Under the pieces are notes generated by a model, which did not search any database, was not told the origin of the DNA, and saw only the letters and a program-made list of their open reading frames with translations. Positions 18,472-29,097 of a DNA stretch of 64,000 bases are shown here, in pieces. Within the stretch, counting starts at the first letter, position 1; every line of letters starts with the position of its first letter. The DNA is from Polychytrium aggregatum (taxonomy: Eukaryota > Chytridiomycota > Chytridiomycetes > Polychytriales), in contig NW_026516230.1 in the NCBI RefSeq assembly GCF_025602895.1, positions 186,001 to 250,000 of the forward strand, in the 5' to 3' direction. The position numbers and the translations under genes are program-made.

Positions 18472-21400
18472 GCTGTCGATGCTGGCGCGCTTGAGGGCTC
18501 CAGGCCAGCAAGCAGCGATGACAGGCCCGCCAGATTTGGCACCAGGGGCGTGCTTTCGGCCCCCGAAAAGGACGCTGCGCCACCAGGCGCTTGGCCCAGC
18601 ATCGGCGATTTGCGAGATGACGGATCTGCCTCGTCCTCGAGCTTGCGCTTCTTGGCGGGACCGATGTCGGCCGCATTGGCGGTGGTGCTTGAGGCTCCTG
18701 TCGCTATGGGTTCCGGAGGGGGTGTTCGGGACCCTGATGACGAAGCTGCCTCATGGAAACACGAGGGATGGTAGACCTGTTGATGGCCGCGAATCACAGG
18801 GAGATGGATGTTGAACACAGATTGTGTGAGCCGGCTGACGGGTCAAGTTGGCTGAAGTCGCTCTCATTCAGCAGATCATATCGCTCCCAGTCGGCAGATC
18901 ATATCGCTCTCATTCGGCAGATCGTATCGCTCCCCATCTCCAGAGCAACCGAAAAAAACAAACAAAGCGCCGCCGATACCGACCTTGTCGTCCTTGCGCA
19001 TGGCATCCTTGAGCATCCACAGTTCCTGCTCGTCGTCCCAGACTTTTTCGAGCTTCTCTTTGCACACAGTGCAGAACTCGTCGTCGCCGAGCGCAGGGAT
19101 GTTGACGATCTCTTCGGGTTTGACGTCTTCCTGCTTCTCCGTCGGGAAGAAGAAGGACTGGACTGTAGTATTGAGCCGGATGAAAGAAACAAACCCGGTG
19201 AACGACGGAATGTGAGTACATTGGGCAGCCGCTCGTCTGCAGCTGCCAGAAGCCTGGCGGCGGACGACAATCATGAAGCGCCACGGGTCTCCCATCGCCA
19301 CTGCCTTTGCCGTCTCGGCCCTCGCACGCGGCTCCTTGGTCGAGTCATACCATTGGTTTTGATGGGTACATCTCGCTCGTCCAGCCAGTCCTGTTCACCG
19401 AGGTACCAGTCCCGCGAGACAGACTTCTTGCCCTTTTCTTTGGCACGGCGGTTTTGTCTGAAATGCCAGTCGAGGTGGAGATCCATTTTCTCTTTCGAGG
19501 CCGGATTGCGTGGGTATCGAAGTCCACACTGCTTGCATTGAAGCTCCAGTGCATCGTAAATGATGTCCGCGGCACCTGGGATGCGTCTTCGGGAATGGCA
19601 AGATCGGTGGGGGAGGAGTGGTGAGAGATACCGTCAGTATTCAGGACAAGAGCACAGGGCAGAGGGTACACCACCGGCATGCGACCGGCGATGATACGAC
19701 GATCAACCCTCAATCACCATCGTTGACTCATGCCGCGACGCTTACTGGGCGATTACTTCGCTTCTCAGATCTAGTTTCGGTAGCTGGTCGGACGTGAGAA
19801 CAGGTCGATTTCTAGCCGAGTTGGGCGCCCATGATGGAGTTGGAGCGGGAATGGCGACAGGAACGGGGGCAGGGACGGGCATGGGTATGGGCATTGGCGC
19901 AGGGGCTGGAACAGGAACGGGGCCAGGGCCAGGAATCGGCACAGGCATCGAGTCGGGCGCCGGGACCATGGTGCTTGCGCCTGGCCGTACATCCATCAGG
20001 TTGAGTTGCCGCAGCCTCTCGGCAATGTCTGCGACTGCCATTGGCGAAAGCGGCGCAGACTCGACGTATCGCAGAAGCTAAATTGTCGGGAGGGAAGGGA
20101 AGGGAGTCGGGACCAGGACGGACAGCAGTTAGACTACTACATGTGCTCTTTCTTTCCCACACTTGAGATCGCCAAGCAAACGGGTAGTGCTGGGTTCTAG
20201 GTTGAAAGAAATCCAAAGTTCTGCTTTCTCCAGAAGACCGAGCATCGTGGGAGGACACCGCGCAAAGTGATTGAGGTCCGGGTTCCCACGGATGTGTCGG
20301 GTGTGAGGACGCCCGTTCACTTGGAGCATCCACCAGGGAGGCAAACGCATAGCCTACCTCGGTCAGAAGCTGAATCTGTGTATTATTCAGTGAATCCATG
20401 GGATTCATGAGGGCATACTGCTGCTTGGTCTCCAGCAGTCGACTGATATCCTGGAGCAGGGCTCCTTGGCCCGGCAACCATGCCATTTGCATGGGATCAA
20501 CGGGGCCGTTCTGGGGCGAGGGCACGGGCACGGGCATGGGCATGGGCATTGGCGGGGCACCGCGGGGATTCTGTTTGCAAGTTGGGAGTAGTTGTTTGTG
20601 CAGGGTTGGGGTTGGAGGGGCAGGTGTCGAATTGCGTGCCGTTTGGACGGATCCGGTTGGTGTTTGTGGCAGAGTCCAGGATTCATTCCGGGAACATCGA
20701 GCAGATTCGTTTTTGCAAGCGAGTGCGTTCGGCCGTCCGCAATGCCGATGCAAGAACCAGCGAAACGCCGATCGAGCGAATCGAGCGAATCGAGCCCGGA
20801 CCGAGAGACAGTGTATCGGGAGACAGACACGCGGACAAGTAGACACGGATGGTGAACGGAAAGACAGAGATGCATGATGAATATCTTGATGTGATACAGT
20901 TAGCTGCCGCAAAGCAGGGCTGCAGCAGGGGAGACACTGAGATAACGACGGCATTCTCATTCAAAGACAATCAGGGGATGGGCGATCGGGGCATTTGAAG
21001 GGCACGGATGGAGCCGATCAGGAGCAACCGACACCTCAAAGCGGGATGTGATTCAAAGATCAAGGAGAAATTGCCCCAACACAGAGAGCTCAAGTGCTGA
21101 GAAGGGCCAACGCAATATCAAATGCGGTACGAGCGCAAGGAGATGAAACAGGCACTCAAGCAAGCATCAATGTCAAGGCAAAGATTGAGAGTATAGAAGG
21201 CTAAGCAGTCAAAACAAAACAAAACGGCAACAGGCTGGCACGAAGCCGGCGAGGTCGTTCGAGTCCAAGAGGTATGCGCAGGGTGTCATTGCACGATATA
21301 CAGTCTGATTCGAGTTAAACCATGGGTATCGGCAACGAGCACCCGCACTGCCTTTGATCGGCGAGACTCAGAGCAAGCCCGTTTATGAGGCTCTTCCTTT

Positions 21401-22522
21401 CGTGAATTATTGCTTCTCGTCGTTTATTGATTTACGGGATAGCAAGGGGGGGAAAGGGACTCCAAGGGGAGTACCCGGCGCACACCGGACCGGGGAAGAA
21501 AGGAAAGGACAACAAAGATGGCCACTTACCGGGTTGGGTCTAGCGTCGAATCCAGGGTTCGGGTACGGAGCCGGGCGTGCATCGCTGCATACAGAGCAAT
21601 AGCGAGTTTCTGGATTAGGACTTGGCTCTGGTGACGGCCACGGTGTGACGACTGCTTCCGAACGAGCATCGGGATACATACCGGTGACGGGAGGGAGGGG
21701 CGTTGTCGTGTCGTCCGGGCTGGTTGGACGATATACGCAGTTAATTGCTGACCCAGAGGGGATGTCCACCGACACAGACACAGAACACTCTATCCGCTCG
21801 GTTTGTTCTGCGTGACAGCAGCTCCCTACCATGTAGTGCGGATTGACGTGGATGCCTTGCGGCTGGAATCTGGTACCGGCTGAGTCACGTACCATGCGGG
21901 GATCTTGGGGCGGCTGAGGGCCGCGCGGCATGCCGTTTGAGCTGCTGTGCCGCAGGTAGTTGTCGATCTGGGCAAGCACGTTGAGGGGGAAGATGGGCTT
22001 TGCAGGCTGGCGCCAGGTGCTGAAGAGCCGACGCATCTTCTCGCGGTCGGCAAGATCCATGACCTCGTAGGATGAGATGAATGACCGAGCGAGATTGTGG
22101 GAGAACAGCTCGGCATAGCGCTCAGGATGGTTCTTGCAGATTGAGTCCATCAGGTACAGCGCCGGCAGCTTGAACCTTGGTCGAGCCTATAGGGTGGCGA
22201 GAAGGAGGGAGCGGAGGTTTGGCGCAGACAGCGATATGATCAGAGGGGCGCAAGGCAGAGCAGAGCAGAGCTGAATGACATCGAGTACAAGCCTAAATGG
22301 CATCGAGTGCGACGATGACGAGTCACCGTGCTGCTGCTGAGCCCTTCAGCCAGTACTTACATTCTGGATTTGAGCCTCGATCGCTTGGACGATGCCAGGC
22401 GCAGCATGGGCATTTTCGCGAGCAATGATGGTCAGATGGGTGATGATGGGCCGGGAGTTGATGGTCAGGTCGGCGAGCGAGGCTCGGTACTCTTGGCGGA
22501 TTTGTTCGATTGTGTCGTTCAT
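18441..22522 (-). CDS. PCF11: Pre-mRNA cleavage complex II protein Pcf11, C-terminally truncated
   Basis: Proposed exons: 22522-22361, 22186-21533, 20570-20358, 20077-19746, 19586-19351, 19162-18984, 18776-18441, about 703 residues now. The N-terminal CID (residues 1-135) carries the Pcf11 signature SLADLTINSRPIITHLT, LYLMDSICKNH and TWRQPAKPIFP; it binds the Pol II CTD. A Pro/Met-rich middle follows. The C-terminal half has a first zinc finger (LQCKQCGLRY, then HLDWHFRQNRR and the Pcf11-typical SRDWYLGEQDWL) and a second (FCTVCKEKLEKVWDDEQELW ... YHPSCFHE), which contact CLP1. Pcf11 acts in 3'-end cleavage and termination. Exon 3 start and the long 20571-21532 intron are uncertain; exon 2 may hide an intron at a GTACGT donor (21892). 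The frame enters element A's LTR and stops at 18441, after nine LTR-coded residues (VMTSITTDQ). Confidence 0.85.
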
Positions 22523-24224
22523 GGCGGTTGTGCGTGGTGAGCGAGTGTGGTTGCTGGAAGGTATGTGGGTGTGAGAGCGGTCGCAAGCACCGGTGCGAGG
22601 TTCTGGTTGAGCAGAAAATGGGGGGGAGCAAGACCCAAGCGGGCGATCTGAGGAACGAGGTTTTGTGAACGAGCGGGGAATCAATAGGCAGAAAAAACGA
22701 AGGGGAGGGCCGCCGGGTCAATAGAAAACCTGATCAGCACGAGCCGACAAGCAGACAGAGGAGGCGGGGTGAAAATGGCAGACCCAGGCAAAAGGGCGAT
22801 GGAAATGGAGGCTTGAAGTCGTTCAAAGATGGGGGGGGGGCCAGAAGAGCAGATGGCAGGGTTGCCGAGGAGAGAGAGAGCGGTGCCCTTGAAGGAGTGA
22901 TTGTGGAAGCCAACGATACGTCCACACCGACAACGCCTTTCCAAAACCAAAGACCAGCAGCTCGTTTGGATACCGACTTCACAGCAAGACGGAGAACCAG
23001 TGAATAGCGCTTGAGCGGCGTTTTTTTTTTATTCGCGGTAGGGAGAGGAAGTGAACAAAACCGAAGAGCGACGAGCGAGTTCCTCTTGCGAGCTTGTTAT
23101 ATTCCTGGCGATGGGCGATGGGCGCTGTGGCAGCGTGTGGAGAGATTGTGGAGAGATCGTGGAGATTGAGGAAAGGAGAATCGGTAAGTGATGGAGATAG
23201 AGATGGAGACGGGGGTGGAAAGCAGTCCGAGGCCGAGCAGAGGCAAAAAGAGAGGGCAGCGGCGATGGAGAGAAGGACGGCGGGGCCAGACGGGCGGACG
23301 GCAAAGGCGATTTCAAATGAGAAGAAAAGCAGGCGAGGGGCGAGAGGCGGGCGAGAGCGGGCGAGAGACAGGCGAGAGGCGCGAGCGAGACCGCGGTGAC
23401 ACAGCCGGGGTCGATGGCAACAGACACAGAACACAAACAATGCCCGCCACGGGACCCGCCCCCCGCTGCGCACGCGGCTGTGTGGCTTGTGCCGCCACGC
23501 AGCACAGACAGCACCCCGCCACACAGTCCCAGTGCCGCGCTGTGCAGCACGCCGCCCAGCGCGTGCTCCGCCCAGCAAGGGGCTGGTTCCCCAGACACCC
23601 ACGCCGCATCCGCGCAGTCCCGTTCCGGCAGGCCCATGCGGCGCAGTCACATGCAAAGCACGTGGCAGCCTGGATCGAGCCAGATTCCATCTCCGACACA
23701 GCATTCCGATCCGCCATCTCCGCTCGCACCATCGAAGCCACGGCGACTGCGATGGAATTGGACCAGCACATCCATCTGCCAACAGTCCCTGTCCAACGCA
23801 ACGGAGCCAGCATATATAGACGCGCCATTTATTCAGCCTCAGGGCCTCCTGTCTCTGTGGATGTCGTTGGTGTCGCCCGTCGCCGTCGACATGGCATGCT
23901 CTGCGCCTTCCTTGTCGGTTGTGGTCGCCTCAAGGCTCCTGTACCAATGCAAGACCGGCGGCCCCACACCGGCTTGCTATCGAGGCTCTTTGAACGTACT
24001 CGAGATGAAGCACGGCCCAGTCGTTGGGATACGAGGTCATGCGGCGATCCTTGCCGCGGTGTCTGCTTGCGGCCCTCAGCATACGGGCACATTGACCTGC
24101 AACGCCACCGTCCATCGTTAGCGCAGTCCCAGCAAGCAGCGGAGGCAGTCTATCGCCTCATGCTGCAATTGAATGCAGGATCCTCCTCCAAGTTCGGCGC
24201 CATTGGGTGCTAGAAGAAGTATCG
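22523..24224. other. Intergenic region, PCF11 promoter to serine dehydratase 3' end
   Basis: Several long open frames on both strands show no domain, no consistent splice signals and mixed codon use, so none is called. It contains a G9 run near 22841, a T10 run near 23030 and a CT-rich stretch upstream of the PCF11 ATG (22522). Confidence 0.5.
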
Positions 24225-27200
24225 TCACCGTGACGGTGTCGACCACGGCTGCAGCTCAAAGTCGGCTTACCGCAAGACCACCTTCACTGGTCTCCTTGTA
24301 CTTGCTCATCATGTCGTGTCCGGTTTCCCGCATCGTTGCGATAACTTGGTCGAGAGTGACTCGGTGGTGGCCGTCGCCGTTGAGCGCCAGCTGCGCGGCA
24401 GTGACAGCCTTGACAGCGGCGAGTGCGTTGCGCTCAATGCAGGGAATGACGACGAGTCCCTGGGGCGGGTCGCAGGTGAGACCGAGGTTGTGCTGGCGTG
24501 TTGAACGAGATCGTCGTTAGTCCAGCGCTTCCCATGTGTCGGGCACTACAACACAACACCGCGAGATATCTGGCTCTGGCCGGTTGCGACAAGATGGTGC
24601 CCTGTCATGCTCGCCTCACGACCTCGCTTGTCTGAGACTCGGCTGCCCATTGTAACCCCAGACTTGCCTCCGCCCTCTCTCAAACGACGCTGGCGCAGAC
24701 TCCACCCGTCGTTCGTGACGTTTCAGCCAGCTTTGCCCATACCTCCATGCCGATTTCAGCCGCGTTCTCGACCTGCTGTGCAGTTCCACCCATCACGGCT
24801 GTGAAGGCGGCGGCAGCCATCGAGCATGCAACGCCAACTTCTCCTTGGCATCCCATCTCCGCGGCCGAGATGGAGGCTCCGCGCTTATAGAGCATACCGA
24901 TCGCCGCAGCCGTCAGGAGAAACTCAATAATGTCCTTCTCGGCCTGGGCAGGAGATGGGCAGATGAACTCGAGGTAGTATTTGAGCACCGCCGGAATGGT
25001 GCCTGCGGCTCCGTTGGTGGGGGCGGTGACAACTCGTCCTGCCAGAGACAATCGCAGAGATCATGGCAGGTGAGTGACTGAGAACGCATGAAATGCAGGG
25101 CTGCCTCCAATGCATCGGCGAGGCTGGAGTCGCCAAGGCTGTAACGAGCTCGCAAGCCACCAGCGAGGCACAAATACGCACCGCCAGCAGCGTTTTCTGA
25201 TCGACGATCGAGTCAAGTGACCGAGCAGGTTGGTTGAGCAGGTTGGTTGAGCAGGTTGGTTGAGCAGGTTGGTTGAGCAGGTTGGTTGAGCCAAGTAAAC
25301 CAGGCAAGTTGGTCGCGCCAAGTAAATCAAGCAAGTTGGCAGAGCAAGACAGTCAGTCGGCAATTGAGGTCTCTCGTCAGTAAAACTCCATTCAAGTGAC
25401 TGCGCCATCACGCAAAACGCCCGAGTCCATGAGGTCAGCGACCCTGTTCGGCATTGTGCACAAACCTTCATTCACAGCAATGGCGTAAAGCGAGATCCAA
25501 TCGAGTGCCGGCAGGCTTCTCTTGAAGGTGTTTTGTCCTCGTGGGCGAACTTGGTTGCTGATGTTTTCGACAGCCGCGGAGCCAAGTGTGCCGTTGCCGG
25601 TGGGAACGGCCGAACTGTTGACGCCGACATACTCGGCAAAGCTGCAGCAACGCGATCAAACAGAGTTGGTAAAGCGCACGAATAAGGGCTGCATCTCGCC
25701 ATCACGTCCAAATTACGAACTGCTCTCTGCGGGTCGCTAATGTCGAGCGGCAGAGGAGGCTCGCACTACTCACCCTCGCATGAGCTTCTGATGGAGCGCA
25801 GGAGCTCGTCTGCGGACATTGAGTTGGTTGGGCAGGGTCTCTTCCGGAGCAAGAATACCGTTGTTGATGCTCTGGTTCATGACGTTCCAGATCTCCAGGG
25901 TCTGCTTCTGGATTTCTTCGGACGAGCGCCACTGATCGACACGCAGGTCTCGTCAGCACTCCAGCTTGCAGTGCCGAGCACACTGAGGATAATCTGTGTG
26001 GCTCCACATTCCGCCTCCCCCCCGGATCGTATGCATCCCTCTCTCCGTCTCATCGTGCTCACCTGGAGTTCGTTCTTGTAGACCACTTGGGCGATGGTGA
26101 GATTCTGAGCCTCGCAAATCTTGAGCAGGCTCTCGGCATTGTGGAAGGGCAAGGCAGCGACGACGTGCTTGGACTGGACTCGGCTCAGCACCGACGAGTT
26201 CTCGGATCCCGATGTTTCGGCGTAGTGCTCCTCGCCGTTCATGTCCTTGTAGAAGAAGTTGGCGGCAATCTTTGTGCGCTCGTTGACGACAAAGCCTCCA
26301 CCGATCGAGAAGAACTCGTTCGTGGCAACCTATCCGAATCGGATCGGCGCAATCAGCACAGTCAACAGGATGAAGGAGCAACAGACTCGGAATGCCTGCA
26401 TACGTGCTACAGCAGCTCAGCACTCGGATTCAAGGCAAAACCGCCACCCGAATCCCACACGACTTGGCCCTACCATGTCGCCGTTCTTGTCAAAGGCCGT
26501 GAAGCGCATGCCGTTCGGATGCTGGGGCAGCGATTCACGATAATCTGTGCATATCCAGCGAGAATGACAGTCAGGTTGCCAGAACGGCTGGACGGCAGAT
26601 CTGCTTTCCCTCTGCAATGATATCGTGGCTCGCTGGTTGTGAGCTTTGCCCGGTGGACAAACGCTCCTTTCCTTCCTCGGACTCATGAAAGTGCTGTCGG
26701 GCGATCGATCACATACGGAACACGAGCTCTTGGTGCGGGTGGAAGGCGACCCGGTGGGTTCCGCCAAGGTGCAGGGTGTTTTTGTTGTAGATGTTCTTGA
26801 CCCGACGAGTGATGGACTTGGCGTCGACCATGTCCGGCGATTCGCCCTCCAAGCCCATCTAGTTGTCCCAGAGCGGTTCCGCAGAGTCAGAAACCATGGC
26901 GCAACAAAACCAGCTGTGCATATCGTGGAAGACGTCGGCACTCGAGGCTTACCAAGATAGCCAGCGGGGTTCCATGGCCAACCCCGGTGAGCGCCAGCGA
27001 TCCGTACAGATCCACTCTGATCTTGGTGACGGTTTCCAGGGCATCTGGATCACCAAGAGAGCAGCCCCGGATCAGGATGCCGCCCGTCGGTCTGGACAAT
27101 CGGCCGAGCGATGCATCCTGGGGCTCGTATGCGATACTCACTGCAGTGCGACAGATCGTCGACAAACATCTTGGCGGCTCTCATTGGACCGACTGGGTAT

Positions 27201-27656
27201 CGAATGGTTTGCGAAATATTGAACGGAAACGACAGTGGCTGAGAGGTCAATATGGCGAGCAACGGACATTGCCAGATGATCTTGACACAACATATCCGCT
27301 TGGAACACAGCGCTGCGATGCCGCCTGCTCGGTGCAGCGGCACTGCCTCCCCTGTGCTTACCGGTGTGTGAGGACGACGGCCCGATGCCAATCGAAAACA
27401 GATCAAAGGTACTGACGACAGCGTGCTGAACGACCTCGGCCTCCTCTCCCGATGGGGATACGGCGCTGGTGCTTGGCTGGGTGGCTGACGAGGAAACAGC
27501 GCCGGCACCGACAGCAGCGCCGGTGCTGGTTACGAACGACATTCGGGAGAGCGATGTGGTGCCGATGCGGGCGAGCGGCCGCGCAGAGTGCAGGAGCCAC
27601 TGCGAGGGGCCGGACACCATGCGGGGACGCAGGAACGAAACGAGTCTCCAGCTCAT
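24225..27656 (-). CDS. L-serine dehydratase, iron-sulfur type, single chain, with mitochondrial-like presequence
   Basis: Twelve exons keep phase: 27656-27362, 27192-27142, 27044-26953, 26858-26717, 26544-26474, 26329-26063, 25931-25774, 25641-25466, 25196-25182, 25038-24743, 24492-24271, 24248-24225; 602 residues. The start [16 protein letters not shown] is basic and Ser-rich, typical of mitochondrial import. The beta domain begins [18 protein letters not shown] and contains GTHRVAFHP. The alpha domain has [52 protein letters not shown] and [18 protein letters not shown]: the cysteines that bind the 4Fe-4S cluster in bacterial SdaA are present. The enzyme deaminates L-serine to pyruvate and ammonia and is oxygen-sensitive. 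This is the bacterial-type enzyme rather than the PLP one. The 15-nt exon 9 and the last 8 codons are the least certain parts. Confidence 0.92.
25208..25300. repeat. 13-bp tandem repeat (GCAGGTTGGTTGA) in intron 8 of the serine dehydratase gene
   Basis: Five to six near-perfect copies between about 25223 and 25290, followed by GCCAAGTAAACCAGGCAAGTTGG and variants of it. The repeat lies between exon 8 and the 15-nt exon 9. Confidence 0.8.
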
Positions 27657-28477
27657 AGCGGTAGGGAGCAGACGGCCAGATGCTGTTGGTGAAAGTTGAG
27701 GGAGCCGGGGGCTTGCGGGAGAAGGAGACGAGCGGCTGGGCTTGCGTTTGTGTCCAGAGAAGGCTGGCAGGGGGCTCGGACGGGGTGAGGATCCAGCGAC
27801 CGGGGAGGAGCGAGACGAGGGTTGGTTTGCGATGCGAGATGCTTGGGTTTCTGGCAAGTGTCGGTCGCTGGTGCGGGAGGGTTGGTTTTCTGGCAAGTGT
27901 CGGTCGCTGGTGCGGGAGGGTTGGTTTTCTGGCAAGTGTCGGTCGCTGGTGCGGGAGGGTTGGTTTTCTGGCAAGCGTCGGTCGCCGGTGCGAGATGCAC
28001 CGACCTTTAAAGGCAACACGGACGACCACAACGGCGATTCCCCTCCCCCGCAGCATCGGGATCGAGAGACACCGGATCCGGCCGGGACGGCCAGCGCAGC
28101 GACGCAATCCCAATCACATCCGAGGCCGACGAGGCCATGGTCGCACACCGGGACGGCCCATGCAGGCAAGGCCCCCATGCCTTCTTCAAAAGGACATTGC
28201 GGCCGTGCCCTCGCCCAAAAGAAAGCCGCCGTCGCTCGCAAAGGGCGTTGTCGGTGCCCGCCCAATCGCGTCCCGCGCCGCCTTTTGCGCACAGCAACCG
28301 CGCATTGGGCCCACTGGCCCGTGCGCAGCAGCTCTCCAATCCAGGGCGGATCCAGGGCGAGTCCAGTGCGGCTCCAGTGCGGATCGAGCCGCCGCTCTCA
28401 TGTGCCGCCCCGCCGGCTTTCCTCCGCTCTGGGCTGCACAGCTCGCCTTGCCACAGGGCACCCTCATCGCAACCGCC
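27657..28477. other. Shared 5' region between the divergent serine dehydratase and DCAF11-like genes
   Basis: 821 bp between two divergent ATGs, so it holds both promoters and leaders. It contains a 39-bp minisatellite (27842-27995). Open frames running through it in both directions extend the flanking coding frames but lack conserved sequence, so they were left out. Confidence 0.65.
27842..27995. repeat. 39-bp minisatellite, four copies
   Basis: The unit contains TTTCTGGCAAGTGTCGG followed by TCGCTGGTGCGGGAGGG. The middle copies are identical; the first and last carry point changes (GCGTCGG, CGCCGGTGCGAG). The unit length is a multiple of three, which keeps a spurious frame open. Confidence 0.9.
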
Positions 28478-29053
28478 ATGTCCAAGGACCACCGCACGCC
28501 GCCCAACGAGTCCGCGGGCCATGCGCTGCAAGACCCACTGTCAGAGGGCTCCACCAGCGATCCGCCCATCGCCCCTTGCAGATCGAGCGGATCTGGCCAT
28601 TCCGCGGCGACTGGGTTCAGGAGCGCGCAGATCCAGGCTCCTCAGTCCGAGTCCCTCCACGCCGACGAGCAGCAGCAGCTAACGGCGCTCAGCCACCATG
28701 CCCAAGCCCTCGCCCATAGCCAACGCAGACCAATAGCTGTCCTCTACAACAGAAGCTCCAGCGATGCGGGCAGTGAAGATGCCGATCCAGATAACGGCGA
28801 GGCCAGCACGGCATCATCTCCTGCCCACTCCAGACACATCGACGAGCGCGCCGAGCCAGCCCACGACAGCGATGACGACGACGATGGCGACTGGTTCGAT
28901 GGGGTTGAGGACATCGACGAGGATGATGTTGACGACGATGATATTGACGTAGACGGCATTGACGAAGAAGAGCTCGATGAGGATGGCGTCGGCGAGATCG
29001 AGTATATTGACATTTATGTCGACAACGATGGTGATGGCGATGACAACGATGGC

Positions 29054-29097
<44 letters not shown>

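Noticed and set aside
21533-21892. Alternative intron in PCF11 beginning at the GTACGT donor (minus strand, 21892)
   Set aside because: No acceptor in the right phase was found before the GTAAGT donor at 21532; the continuous frame was kept, with the doubt noted.
22979-24213. Long open frames on both strands between PCF11 and the serine dehydratase
   Set aside because: Cys/Arg/Pro-rich composition typical of read-through GC-rich DNA; no splice logic or known motif.
27680-28477. N-terminal extension of the DCAF11-like frame by 266 codons
   Set aside because: It depends on the 39-bp repeat staying open, has no conserved sequence, and the ATG at 28478 has the better context.
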